Positions 17,046 through 25,507 of a DNA stretch of 64,000 nucleotides are shown one piece after another. Each line of letters begins with the position of its first letter. Position 1 is the stretch's first letter. A program made the translations under genes and the position numbers. Origin of the DNA: Litoreibacter halocynthiae (GTDB lineage: Bacteria; Pseudomonadota; Alphaproteobacteria; Rhodobacterales; Rhodobacteraceae); NCBI RefSeq assembly GCF_004365635.1, contig NZ_SOBH01000001.1, positions 124,001 through 188,000 of the forward strand. The letters are read 5' to 3'. The notes under the pieces are model-generated. The model was not told the origin of the DNA. It did no database searches and saw only the letters and a program-made list of their open reading frames with translations.

Positions 17046-18758
17046 TTAGGCTTTGATCAGGCCCATAGATTCCAGCTTCAAGATGACCTGATGCGCGCAG
17101 TTGTCGACATCGACATTCTCGGTCTCGACGCTCAGCTCGGGATCCACTGGGACGTCATACGGGTCAGAGATACCGGTGAATTCCTTGATCTTGCCTTCAC
17201 GCGCCAGCTTGTAGAGGCCCTTGCGGTCACGGCGCTCGCATTCCTCGATGGAAGTCGCGACGTGGACTTCGATGAAAGCCCCGAACGCTTCGACGTCTTC
17301 GCGCACGGCACGGCGCGTTGTGGCATAGGGCGCGATCGGCGCACAGATTGCGATGCCACCGTTTTTGGTGATCTCGGAGGCCACGTAGCCGATGCGGCGG
17401 ATGTTCAAATCGCGGTGCTCTTTCGAGAAGCCCAGCTCGGAGCTGAGGTTTTTACGCACAATGTCACCATCAAGAAGCGTGACAGGGCGGCCGCCCATTT
17501 CCATAAGTTTGACCATCAAAGCGTTCGCAATGGTGGACTTGCCGGAGCCGGAGAAGCCGGTGAAGAACACGGTGAAGCCCTGGTTCGCGCGCGGTGGACG
17601 GGATTTGCGAAGCTCCTCGACCACAGCAGGGAAGGAGAACCATTCCGGAATCTCCAGACCTTCCGCCAAACGGCGGCGCAGCTCGGTGCCGGAGATGTTG
17701 AGGATCGTGACGTCCTCCGCATCCGCGATCTCGTCGGCAGGCTCGTATTGGGCGCGGTCCTGAACAAACACCATGTGTTTGAAGTCGACCATTTCGATGC
17801 CCATTTCTTCCTGATGCTCGCGGAACAGGTCCTGCGCATCGTATGGGCCGTAGAAGTCCTCACCTGCGGAGTTCTTGCCAGGGCCTGCGTGGTCACGCCC
17901 GACGATGAAGTGGGTGCAGCCATGGTTTTTGCGGATCAGGCCGTGCCAGACCGCTTCGCGTGGGCCACCCATACGCATGGCAAGGTTCAGCAGGCTCATC
18001 GAAGTTGTGGACGCCGGATATTGGTCCAACACCGCCTCGTAGCAGCGCACGCGGGTGAAGTGGTCGATATCGCCCGGTTTGGTAAGGCCAACCACGGGGT
18101 GAATCAGCAGGTTGGCCTGCGCCTCTTTCGCGGCGCGGAAGGTCAGTTCCTGATGGGCGCGGTGCAACGGGTTGCGGGTTTGGAAGGCCACAACGCGGCG
18201 CCAGCCCATTTTGCGGAAATAGGCGCGCAACTCGTTTGGCGTGTCACGGCGGGCGCGGAAGTCGTAATGCACCGGCTGCTGGATGCCTGTGATCGGGCCG
18301 CCGAGGTAAATCTTGCCCGCTTGGTTGTGCAGGTAGTTGACGGCGGGGTGAGCGCTGTCATCCGCGCCAAAGACCTTTTTGGCTTCATTGGCTTTGTTCG
18401 GTTCCCATTTGTCGGTGACCGACATCATCGCAAGGATCACACCTTCCTGGTCGCGCAAGGCGATGTCCTGGCCCACTTCAATCGAGTTGGCGAAGTCGTC
18501 ACCCACATCCAAAGTGATGGGCATTGGCCACAACTCACCCGACGAGAGGCGCATGTTTTCGACCACACCGTTATAGTCTTCTTCGGACAGGAATCCCTTA
18601 AGCGGGTTAAAGCCGCCATTCATCAGCAGCTCCAGATCGCAGATCTGACGCGGTGTAAGGTCCCAAGACACAAGCGCGCCCGCTTCGTGCTTTAGCTTTT
18701 GAGCGCTGTCATAGGAGACAAAGAGTTCAGGGATTGGTGCCAGATTGGTCGGTTGCAT
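17046..18758 (-). CDS. sat-cysC: Bifunctional sulfate adenylyltransferase/adenylylsulfate kinase
   Basis: A 570-residue fusion that activates sulfate. The N-terminal ATP sulfurylase (about 1-385) makes APS from sulfate and ATP, with the PUA-like start, the RNPLHRAHQ motif (about residue 196) that binds ATP, and the GRDHAGPG loop near 280. The C-terminal APS kinase (about 390-570) phosphorylates APS to PAPS, with the P-loop GFSGSGKS near 402, DGDIVRKNL and the FIEVHVATSIEECERRD segment. PAPS feeds cysteine synthesis and sulfotransferases. The N-terminal sulfurylase followed by kinase is the typical order in this group. No CysDN-type subunits are present nearby. Two sulfotransferase genes lie 3-5 kb away. 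Confidence 0.95.
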   Translation of the reverse strand: MQPTNLAPIPELFVSYDSAQKLKHEAGALVSWDLTPRQICDLELLMNGGFNPLKGFLSEEDYNGVVENMRLSSGELWPMPITLDVGDDFANSIEVGQDIALRDQEGVILAMMSVTDKWEPNKANEAKKVFGADDSAHPAVNYLHNQAGKIYLGGPITGIQQPVHYDFRARRDTPNELRAYFRKMGWRRVVAFQTRNPLHRAHQELTFRAAKEAQANLLIHPVVGLTKPGDIDHFTRVRCYEAVLDQYPASTTSMSLLNLAMRMGGPREAVWHGLIRKNHGCTHFIVGRDHAGPGKNSAGEDFYGPYDAQDLFREHQEEMGIEMVDFKHMVFVQDRAQYEPADEIADAEDVTILNISGTELRRRLAEGLEIPEWFSFPAVVEELRKSRPPRANQGFTVFFTGFSGSGKSTIANALMVKLMEMGGRPVTLLDGDIVRKNLSSELGFSKEHRDLNIRRIGYVASEITKNGGIAICAPIAPYATTRRAVREDVEAFGAFIEVHVATSIEECERRDRKGLYKLAREGKIKEFTGISDPYDVPVDPELSVETENVDVDNCAHQVILKLESMGLIKA

Positions 18759-18867
18759 GTCGCATCTTTCTATTAGAATACAGATAACGCCCCCTCCAAG
18801 CGCCGTTGGAAGAGCGTTTAGCGTTCAAGGCTAACCACTAGCAAGGGCCGGATTGAATTACAGGGGA

Positions 18868-18889
18868 AACGCGGCAGAAAAGCCGCGTT
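18868..18889 (-). terminator. Hairpin at the end of trxB
   Basis: AACGCGGC (18868-18875) and GCCGCGTT (18882-18889) form a perfect 8-base stem with a 6-base loop that includes part of the trxB stop codon. On the minus strand it is followed by TCCCC, not a long T-run, so termination may be partial. Confidence 0.5.
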
Positions 18890-19883
18890 ACTCGGCGACT
18901 GCGCCGTAGCCCAGCGGCTCGGACACGTCTTTGCCTTCGACTTCGCCCTGTTCTGCCAGCCAGCGTTCAGCCTCCAGTGCGGCCATGCAGCCCATGCCCG
19001 CGCTGGTCACAGCTTGGCGGTACTTGTGGTCTGTCAGATCGCCCGCAGCAAAAATCCCGGGAATGGAAGTTTCTGTGCTGTCCGGTTTGGTGACGACATA
19101 GCCACCCATATGCGTCTCCAACACGTCTTTAACCAACTCGTTCGACGGCGCATGACCAATAGCCACAAACACGCCTTTGCACGGGATTTCGGTGATCTCG
19201 CCGGTTTTGGTGTGCTTGACTTTGACGCCTTCAACGCTGAGCGGCGCGTCGGTGCCCGTCACCTCGACCAACTCGTGGAACCATATCGGTTCGATCTTCG
19301 GGTTCTTCTCAAGGCGGTCGATCAGAATCTTTTCGGCGCGCAATTCGTCGCGACGGTGGATCAGCGTTACCTTGGAGGCAAAGTTGGTCAGAAAGAGCGC
19401 TTCTTCCACCGCGGTGTTCCCGCCGCCGATAACCACGATTTCCTGCCCGCGATAAAAGAAGCCGTCACAAGTGGCGCAAGCGGACACACCGAAGCCTTTG
19501 AACTTCTCTTCGCTTTCAAGGCCAAGCCATTTTGCGCGCGCGCCCGTCGCAAGGATCACGGCATCTGCGGTATAAAGCGTCCCGCTATCCCCTTTGGCTT
19601 TGAACGGCCTCGAAGTGGTGTCGAGGTCGGTGATGATGTCACCAATAATTTCGCATCCCATCGCTTTGGCGTGGTCTTGCATACGCACCATCAGGTCGGG
19701 GCCTTGCACTTCGGTGTCGCCGGGCCAGTTTTCGACTTCGGTGGTGGTGGTCAGTTGACCGCCCGGCTCGATGCCTTGCACCAAAATGGGTTCCAGCATC
19801 GCGCGGGACGCATAGACACCCGCCGTGTAGCCGGCGGGGCCGGAACCAATGATCAAAACTTTCGTGTGGCGCGTGGCGGACAT
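18888..19883 (-). CDS. trxB: Thioredoxin-disulfide reductase
   Basis: A 331-residue FAD enzyme that passes electrons from NADPH to thioredoxin. The FAD site is [13 protein letters not shown] (residues 10-22), the redox pair is ACATCDGFF (C136 and C139), and the NADPH site is [12 protein letters not shown] near 150. The second FAD contact is GIFAAGD near residue 285. The frame extends six codons upstream, but the ATG at 19883 has AAGGA at good spacing, so that start was used. It is divergent from an Lrp-type regulator that shares the intergenic region and may control it. Confidence 0.96.
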   Translation of the reverse strand: MSATRHTKVLIIGSGPAGYTAGVYASRAMLEPILVQGIEPGGQLTTTTEVENWPGDTEVQGPDLMVRMQDHAKAMGCEIIGDIITDLDTTSRPFKAKGDSGTLYTADAVILATGARAKWLGLESEEKFKGFGVSACATCDGFFYRGQEIVVIGGGNTAVEEALFLTNFASKVTLIHRRDELRAEKILIDRLEKNPKIEPIWFHELVEVTGTDAPLSVEGVKVKHTKTGEITEIPCKGVFVAIGHAPSNELVKDVLETHMGGYVVTKPDSTETSIPGIFAAGDLTDHKYRQAVTSAGMGCMAALEAERWLAEQGEVEGKDVSEPLGYGAVAE

Positions 19884-19968
19884 TGCGAAATCCTTCGGCA
19901 ATTATTGCGGTTAGCCCGATATAATTGCCGCGGACGTGGAGCGAAAGGGGGCGGTCATTTATTTGCAA

Positions 19969-19983
19969 AACATTTGATATGTT
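19969..19983. promoter_or_regulatory. Dyad in the trxB-lrp intergenic region
   Basis: AACAT-TTGAT-ATGTT is a perfect 15-base dyad in an A+T-rich patch between the divergent trxB and Lrp-family genes. Lrp/AsnC proteins usually bind loosely palindromic sites of this length next to their own gene, so this is a plausible operator, but no consensus is known here. Confidence 0.35.
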
Positions 19984-20054
19984 GCTCAGGTTTGAAATAT
20001 TATTGCGCGTGCAGCCCTTGCGGAGTAAGACACGGTAAACCAAGGGAGTCGGTC

Positions 20055-20555
20055 ATGGCCGTTTCAAAGCTCGACGAAATTGATCGCAAGATTCTTTCAG
20101 AACTTCAAGCAGACGGACGGATGACCAATGTCGAGTTGGCCAAGCGCGTCGGCATTTCCGCGCCACCTTGCCTGCGCCGCGTTCGCACGCTCGAAGAGTC
20201 CGGATATATTCGTGGCTATCACGCGGATGTCGAAGCGCGTGCCTTGGGGTTTGAAGTCAAAGTATTCGCAATGGTGGGGCTGCAAAGCCAAGCCGAAGCG
20301 GACCTGTCTGCTTTCGAAAAGCGGTGCCGCGAGTGGCCGTTGGTGCGTGAGTGTCACATGCTGAATGGAGAAGTCGACTTCGTTCTAAAATGCGTCGCGC
20401 CGGATTTAAGCAGCTTTCAAAGCTTTCTGACCGAAGAACTGACCTCCGCCGACAACGTTGCCAGCGTCAAAACCTCACTGGTAATCCGCGTTGCAAAAGA
20501 CGAACCCGGCGTGCCGTTCGAGATTGTCGAAGCGCGACTGTCTCAGATCGCCTAG
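20055..20555 (+). CDS. Lrp/AsnC family transcriptional regulator
   Basis: A 166-residue Lrp/AsnC regulator. The N-terminal helix-turn-helix covers LDEIDRKILSELQADGRMTN and VELAKRVGISAPPCLRRVRT (about residues 5-45). The C-terminal RAM ligand-binding domain follows from about residue 65, with the GEVDFVLKCVAPDL strand near 110. The start has GGGAG six bases before the ATG. It is divergent from trxB, an arrangement often seen in Rhodobacteraceae, so trxB is the first target to test. The ligand is unknown. Its TAG stop and that of the Hint gene share CTAG. Confidence 0.92.
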   Translation: MAVSKLDEIDRKILSELQADGRMTNVELAKRVGISAPPCLRRVRTLEESGYIRGYHADVEARALGFEVKVFAMVGLQSQAEADLSAFEKRCREWPLVRECHMLNGEVDFVLKCVAPDLSSFQSFLTEELTSADNVASVKTSLVIRVAKDEPGVPFEIVEARLSQIA

Positions 20556-21340
20556 CCGCCTTCGCGCAAGGCCCGGACTTCGAATGTCGTCAAACTATTA
20601 ACCAATTGCGGACCGAAGAAGTCCAAGCTTCTTGCCTGAGGAAAGAGCCTCAGCAAGGAGTATTTCATTTCGTCGTCGATCAAAGCTTCTGTATGTGGGC
20701 CCGGGTGGAAGCTTTCCATCTCGATGCCGTTAACTTTTATAGTCGCCTGACGGTCGAACCCGAGGTTGAAAACTGCGATCGGGGACGCCGGCTGCACCGA
20801 GAAGACAGACATTCCATCCTCGAATGCCCGCACCGGAGCAAAGGCCAGGTCGACCCCGAACAGGGACCGGCACTTTGCGTGGTGGAACAAGATGTGCGCG
20901 CGGGGGGCCAAAAGCAAATCTTGCGAAGGCTTTGCCAAGCCGAAAGCATCGGCAGTTACGCGGAACAGCGCGCCACGGTCTGCAGTTTGCGCTTCGCGCA
21001 GGGACATCTCGTAGGACCCGATCCATTGCAACGGGATCGGGCCATACTCGGACGTCAAAACCTGCATGCCCGGCGCAAGGTCTTCGACGGCGACGGGGCC
21101 ATTGGCGGTCGCGACGATCGCGCCTCGGGCCATGCTTGCGCAGGCGCTTTCGATGACGGGAAGGGCTGGGGCCACTACAGTATCATACCGTTCCTCACCC
21201 GCAGGCGTGAGCCACGCGATATTATAGGGACGGGCCATTGCGCGGGTACGCGGTCTTGCAGCCGTACGGTACGCAAGAGACTGGCCTTGGCCAATTCGGG
21301 TCGGGGATAGATGTGTCGGAATATCGGGTGAATAGGTCAT
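20552..21340 (-). CDS. Hint-domain protein
   Basis: A 262-residue protein with a Hint-type (Hedgehog/intein) module. The recognisable start is SMARGAIVATANGPVAVEDL, followed by PGMQVLTSEYGPIPLQWIGS and PRAHILFHHAKCRSLFG, which match the Hint blocks in order. The position usually held by the Cys nucleophile (CFAxGTxI) reads Ser here, and no C-terminal His-Asn is seen, so self-splicing is unlikely. The last part, HPGPHTEALI and FFGPQLVN, may be a small partner domain. The frame is open 75 codons further upstream, but AAGGGA lies before the ATG at 21340. Function unknown; similar proteins are frequent in Rhodobacteraceae. Confidence 0.75.
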   Translation of the reverse strand: MTYSPDIPTHLSPTRIGQGQSLAYRTAARPRTRAMARPYNIAWLTPAGEERYDTVVAPALPVIESACASMARGAIVATANGPVAVEDLAPGMQVLTSEYGPIPLQWIGSYEMSLREAQTADRGALFRVTADAFGLAKPSQDLLLAPRAHILFHHAKCRSLFGVDLAFAPVRAFEDGMSVFSVQPASPIAVFNLGFDRQATIKVNGIEMESFHPGPHTEALIDDEMKYSLLRLFPQARSLDFFGPQLVNSLTTFEVRALREGG

Positions 21341-21675
21341 GCGTCGTCCCTTGTCAGGTCTTTGCGTGACTGCGTCGGTCCCCACCGGCGCGCAGAGTTG
21401 CTGGTTGATAATACCCAGACAATGACCAATTCCACGCATCAAAGTCAAATATTCGGCCCTAGTCGTTGCGCTGAGGTGGACAATGCCAAGGCGCCACAAG
21501 CGATAGTTTCCGCCGGAGTGGGGAGGTTTGCCACAATTCGAAAGCCGTGCGTGTGTTGCAGGCAATGGACAGAGGCGAATCGGTCTGTCACACTCTGGCA
21601 GTCACCAACAAGACCCGAGTAACGAGGCACGCGGTGCAGGTAACGAGCAAGGATCACGTTCTAAAGGTCGTCACG
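21341..21675. other. Intergenic region without a supported gene
   Basis: About 335 bases separate the divergent Hint and sulfotransferase starts. Several short open frames exist on both strands, but none has a ribosome site together with a recognisable product, and composition offers no help. It presumably holds the promoters of both genes. No hairpin, repeat or RNA gene was recognised. Confidence 0.6.
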
Positions 21676-22419
21676 ATGACCCGTTTTCACTTTGTGGCGG
21701 GGTTGCCGACGGCTGGCGCACGGTGCCTCCTGGCGTTACTGACGCAAAACCCGCGGTTTAGTGTGGCGGGTGACAGTCCGGCGGAGCGTGTGTTCAGCGT
21801 CTTGAGTGCTGGACGAGAAAATCAGGACCACCCCCTTTCTGGTATCTCATCTGACACACGCAGCGCTTTGTTGCGCGCGTCGTTAGATGCGGTTCACCAT
21901 GCCCGCCCAATCGCGTCAGTCGTGTTCGACAATAACATTCGATGGCTGTCGCATGTGACGGCATTGGCCGAACTGTTTCCACTGTCTCGCTTCGTCATCA
22001 TGGTCCGAGACCCTGCACGTATCGCGGCCGAAATGGCTCAAGAGGCTGGAGCCGTGACATCGCCGCAAGCATTGATGTCGGAGCACGGTGTTATCGGTGC
22101 GCCTATCCAATTGGTTCACGATGCGTTGAGCAGTCCGGCGTCCAAGCGATTGCTATTGATTGACTATGACCGGTTGCTGAGCGATCCGGAACGCGTGCTA
22201 GACTTACTCTACGCGTTTGTAGGCGAGCCGCATTTCGCGCACGATTTCCGTATGCTTGCCGCAAGAGAGACGTTGCCGCAGACGATAACCGGTCATCTGG
22301 CGCGACGGGTGTCCACACCAAACGACGCAACATCGCGCCGCGCCCCAAAAACTGACTTACCGATCTGGCGTCGCAGCTCGGGGTCAGAAGCCACCATGTT
22401 GCTGTCCGAGACTGGATAA
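21676..22419 (+). CDS. Sulfotransferase-like protein, degenerate donor loop
   Basis: A 247-residue protein that appears to belong to the sulfotransferase superfamily, which transfers sulfate from PAPS. The PAPS 5'-loop position reads HFVAGLPTAGARCLLALL, where the family normally has PRSGT/S, so the loop is altered. The second donor element fits RFVIMVRDPARIAAEMAQE near residue 115, where family members have an Arg-Asp-Pro followed by a Ser. LLLIDYDRLLSDPERVLDLL near 160 matches the family. Start ATG was set by AAAGG eight bases upstream. It lies 53 bases before a second sulfotransferase on the same strand. Activity is uncertain because of the altered loop. Confidence 0.65.
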   Translation: MTRFHFVAGLPTAGARCLLALLTQNPRFSVAGDSPAERVFSVLSAGRENQDHPLSGISSDTRSALLRASLDAVHHARPIASVVFDNNIRWLSHVTALAELFPLSRFVIMVRDPARIAAEMAQEAGAVTSPQALMSEHGVIGAPIQLVHDALSSPASKRLLLIDYDRLLSDPERVLDLLYAFVGEPHFAHDFRMLAARETLPQTITGHLARRVSTPNDATSRRAPKTDLPIWRRSSGSEATMLLSETG

Positions 22420-22472
22420 CCGGTGCGGCTGGTGCTAGCAGTCCAGTGGATTTAGCGAGAAGGCCGGACGCC

Positions 22473-24149
22473 ATGGCGACACTAAGCAAGCAGCAGATTA
22501 AAGACCTTTTCGCAAAGGCGCGTCAGGCGCAGGAAAAGGGCAGGCTGGACGAAGCCGAGCGTGGCTACAAAAAACTGCTGAAAGCCGCACCGCAACTGGC
22601 CGAAGTCAGCTTCAACCTCGCGGAGATATTTACCCTTCGCGGAAAGGTCGCGGAAGCTGCAGAGCGGTTTGAACATGCGTTAAAGTTGCGCCCGAACGAG
22701 CCCGCCATTTGGGTGAGCTATCTCAACATGGCCAGCAGGCATCCAAACCCGAAAAACTTCGATGTACTCCGAGAGCGGGCGCGGCCCGTTCTGGGAAAGA
22801 CACCTGCATTCGCATTTTTTGAAGGCCTGGCAGCACTTCGAGAAGAGAATTGGGAAGCAGCAGCGAAGTCTTTGAAGTCCGCGATAGACGCCGGGTTCCG
22901 TCAGGCGCGCGTTTATGCGGAATACGGCTCAGCGCTGGTTGGGCTCAAGAAATTCGACTTGGCGATGGCGCAATTCGACATGGGCCTGACGCTCGCCCCC
23001 GATAGCGACATGGTCTTGTTCCGCAAAGCGGGGCTTCTTCAATCGATGGGACGAATAGACGAGGCGCGCGATGCCATCCAACGCGCGATCAAGCTGGCTC
23101 CGAATGTGGGCGGCCACCACGCGCTTTATGCATCGCTCACCAAGATGACTGCGGATGATCCCAATATTCCGGTGATGAAAGCCGCCCTGAAATCGAAACG
23201 CGTGGGGGATAAAGAACTTCCGGCGCTGGGGTATGCGCTTGCGAAAGCGATGGAGGATAGTGGCCAGTTCGGTAAGGTATTTACCTATCTGAATTTGGCG
23301 AACCGCGCATTGGCGAAAGCCTATCCCTACGATGTCCCATCGGTCCTCGCGAGCGCGGACCGAATTCGTCGGCTATTCGAGCGGGTGAAAATTTTTGACG
23401 GGCCGGTGAGCGATGCTTCTCCGATATTCGTTACGGGCGCGCCGCGGTCCGGCACCACGCTGGTCGAGCAAATTCTAGCGTCCCACTCCCAAATTGAGGG
23501 CGGTGGCGAGATTGGGTTCGTGCAACCGAAATTTGCGGATTTGATTGTACCTGCCGATAAGAACTGGGGGGCTGACGGTCAAGATTTGATGGCTCAATGT
23601 GTGAAAGCGGCAGATGAGTTTGGCGTCGAGTTGAAGAAACTGTTCCCTGACGCGCCGTTCGTGACGGACAAGTCGATTTCCAGCTACGCCATTTTGGGGT
23701 TTCTTGCAAAAGCCATGCCGAATGCGCGCTTTGTCGTGGTGCGCCGTGATCCTCGGGACAATGCGTTATCAATCTACAAAAACCAGTTTCGCGAAGGCTT
23801 GCATCGCTATGCGAACAATCTTGAACATATTGCGATATTTCTTCGTCAGTTCGAAGAGATGGTGGATTTTTGGCGGCAGCATCTGCCGGGGTCATTCCAC
23901 GAAATTCGCTATGAAGAATTGATTGCGGAGCCGGAAGCCCAGTCGCGGGCCTTGATCGCGGCCACGGGTTTTGAATGGGAGGAAGCGTGCCTGTCGTTCT
24001 ATGAGACCAAGCGGGAAGTCCGCACGCTCTCTGCGACCCAAGTTCGCCAGCCGATGTATTCGTCATCTGTGGGCGCGTGGAAAAAATTCCAATCGGACAT
24101 GAAGCCCTTTCTGACGGCGTTTGCCGGCTCAGAAGCAAGCGACAACTAA
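22473..24149 (+). CDS. TPR-repeat sulfotransferase
   Basis: A 558-residue two-part protein. Residues 1 to about 300 are tetratricopeptide-like repeats, as in AQEKGRLDEAERGYKKLLKA and GKVAEAAERFEHALKLRPNE. The C-terminal part is a sulfotransferase with an intact PAPS loop, GAPRSGTTLVEQ (about residues 322-333), and the 3'-phosphate element FVVVRRDPRDNALSIYKNQF near 420. Related TPR sulfotransferases modify proteins, glycans or lipids; the acceptor is unknown here. ATG at 22473 with AGAAGG upstream was preferred to an in-frame GTG nine codons earlier. No signal or membrane segment is seen, so it is likely cytosolic. PAPS could come from the Sat-CysC fusion nearby. Confidence 0.88.
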   Translation: MATLSKQQIKDLFAKARQAQEKGRLDEAERGYKKLLKAAPQLAEVSFNLAEIFTLRGKVAEAAERFEHALKLRPNEPAIWVSYLNMASRHPNPKNFDVLRERARPVLGKTPAFAFFEGLAALREENWEAAAKSLKSAIDAGFRQARVYAEYGSALVGLKKFDLAMAQFDMGLTLAPDSDMVLFRKAGLLQSMGRIDEARDAIQRAIKLAPNVGGHHALYASLTKMTADDPNIPVMKAALKSKRVGDKELPALGYALAKAMEDSGQFGKVFTYLNLANRALAKAYPYDVPSVLASADRIRRLFERVKIFDGPVSDASPIFVTGAPRSGTTLVEQILASHSQIEGGGEIGFVQPKFADLIVPADKNWGADGQDLMAQCVKAADEFGVELKKLFPDAPFVTDKSISSYAILGFLAKAMPNARFVVVRRDPRDNALSIYKNQFREGLHRYANNLEHIAIFLRQFEEMVDFWRQHLPGSFHEIRYEELIAEPEAQSRALIAATGFEWEEACLSFYETKREVRTLSATQVRQPMYSSSVGAWKKFQSDMKPFLTAFAGSEASDN

Positions 24150-24226
24150 ACCGTAAAGAATAGCGGTCCTGTAGATGGGTTGAGACAACCGGTAAGCAGT
24201 CTCGACCCCGATTTTATCGGCCTCGA

Positions 24227-24427
24227 CTAGGACGTTGCCTGACGCGAGAGACGGGCATGCGTCGGCGTGTCCGATATCGCGTTATGCAGGATTTTGGCCA
24301 AGCCCGGAGCTTCGTCGGCAAGACGCGTTTTCCAGTTGGCGTTTGTTCCGCGTGCCCAAGGCATCGTTACATTGGTCCCGGCGCTTTCTTCCAGCACCCA
24401 AGTCATCCAGCGGTTGTTTTTGCCCAT
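24227..24427 (-). CDS. Conserved small hypothetical protein
   Basis: A 66-residue polar protein beginning MGKNNRWMTWVLEESAGTNV and containing TMPWARGTNANWKTRL. The start has a good GGAG at spacing eight, which supports translation. The W-M and MPWARG pattern is reminiscent of short uncharacterised proteins annotated in other Rhodobacteraceae, but I know no function. It stands alone on the minus strand between the sulfotransferase gene and pgeF. No signal peptide, membrane segment or cysteines are seen. Confidence 0.62.
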   Translation of the reverse strand: MGKNNRWMTWVLEESAGTNVTMPWARGTNANWKTRLADEAPGLAKILHNAISDTPTHARLSRQATS

Positions 24428-24754
24428 TGTATTGCTCCGTCTCAGTTTGATGGAGCGCCGCAGCTTTCTTGCTGCTTTACGGCCCCATCCGATGAATTCG
24501 TGTCCCGTTTTGAGACAGGATCAATCCACCATTCCAATGGGGCATCAGCATGTCGTGTTTTTAAGTTTCTTAAATTTCTTTGGAGAAAATTGTGGCGCAA
24601 TACGACTGCACCGCAAAGCAGCAAAAAGGCCAGTAGATCAAAGGAGATGGACGAGATGAACTGCATGCCACGAGTCGTAACAGGCGAAGTTTAAGGCACG
24701 ATTAAGGCGTCTCACTGCCTTGCCATCGTCAACTTTGGCGCAACAAACCAGAAA
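24428..24754. other. Intergenic region with no firm gene
   Basis: About 327 bases between the start of the small hypothetical gene and the stop of pgeF. One minus-strand frame (24442-24666, 74 codons) begins with a hydrophobic stretch, SFDLLAFLLLCGAVVL, but has no ribosome site. A plus-strand AAAGGAG at about 24645 precedes only a 15-codon frame. The middle third is more A+T-rich than its surroundings. I cannot support a gene here. Confidence 0.5.
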
Positions 24755-25507
24755 CTAGAGCCTGATTGTTGCGATGAGCCGACCATAGTCTGCTTCTTTT
24801 TTATGAACACTGCGACGGTATGAATAAAAGCGCGCTGCATCTGAATAGGTGCAATGTCGCGTCCATTCCGCGTTGACCCCTGCGGCGCGCAAATGGTGCA
24901 ACCCGTAGGCAGGCAAATCAAACTGCATCTTGTCGCCGTTGCCATTGGCAAAGAAGCGTGCGTTTTCCGGGTCCTCGTCATAGAACCGCTCGAAATACTC
25001 CAGCCCGACCTCATAGGCGGCCTGACTGATGCAGGGGCCGATAACCGCCTGGATGTGCTCTCGGGTTGCGCCCAGACCCACCATGGCGTCGACGGTGTTT
25101 TCCAAAATACCGGCAACTGCGCCACCCCAACCGGCATGCGCTGCACCGATGACACCCGCGTGTGTGTCGGCAAACAGCACCGGTTGGCAATCGGCGGTTA
25201 AAACGCCCAAGGCCACCCCTTCGGTGGCGCAGACCATGCCGTCTGCTTTTGGTTTGTCCTTGATCGGCCCGTCCACGACAACAACATCGGCCGAGTGGCA
25301 TTGATGAACTGACACCAAATGGTCAGGAGGCACTTGCATAGCCTGCGCCACGCGTGCGCGGTTGGTCAGGACGATATCGGTCTGATCGGATGATCCTTGC
25401 CCGCAATTCAGCCCTTCAAAGACACCGGACGAAGCGCCGCCTTTGCGCGTGAAGAAGCCATGCCGCAACGGGGCTAGGCTATCGGCAGTTAGAATCTCCA
25501 GTGTCAT
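24755..25507 (-). CDS. pgeF: Peptidoglycan editing factor (laccase-domain protein)
   Basis: A 250-residue protein of the YfiH/PgeF (DUF152) family. In E. coli this enzyme removes muropeptides that carry a wrong first amino acid. Family blocks are visible: HGFFTRKGGASSGVFEGLNCG at the N-terminus, HLVSVHQCHSADVV near residue 62, GVLTADCQPVLFAD near 100, AAHAGWGGAVAGI near 122 and GPCISQAAYEVG near 156. The Cys and His residues in these blocks are the zinc/copper ligands of the family. The start overlaps the midA stop as ATGA, so it is the third gene of an lgt-midA-pgeF operon. Confidence 0.93.
   Translation of the reverse strand: MTLEILTADSLAPLRHGFFTRKGGASSGVFEGLNCGQGSSDQTDIVLTNRARVAQAMQVPPDHLVSVHQCHSADVVVVDGPIKDKPKADGMVCATEGVALGVLTADCQPVLFADTHAGVIGAAHAGWGGAVAGILENTVDAMVGLGATREHIQAVIGPCISQAAYEVGLEYFERFYDEDPENARFFANGNGDKMQFDLPAYGLHHLRAAGVNAEWTRHCTYSDAARFYSYRRSVHKKEADYGRLIATIRL

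Noticed and set aside
17034-18695. A 553-codon plus-strand frame antisense to sat-cysC.
   Set aside because: Sat-CysC on the minus strand has all catalytic motifs, and the antisense product resembles no protein.
21362-21622. An 86-codon plus-strand frame before the first sulfotransferase.
   Set aside because: No ribosome site, no recognisable motif, and it overlaps the upstream part of the next gene in another frame.
24442-24666. A 74-codon minus-strand frame with a hydrophobic start before pgeF.
   Set aside because: There is no ribosome site, the C-terminal half is polar and unstructured, and nothing couples it to a neighbour.
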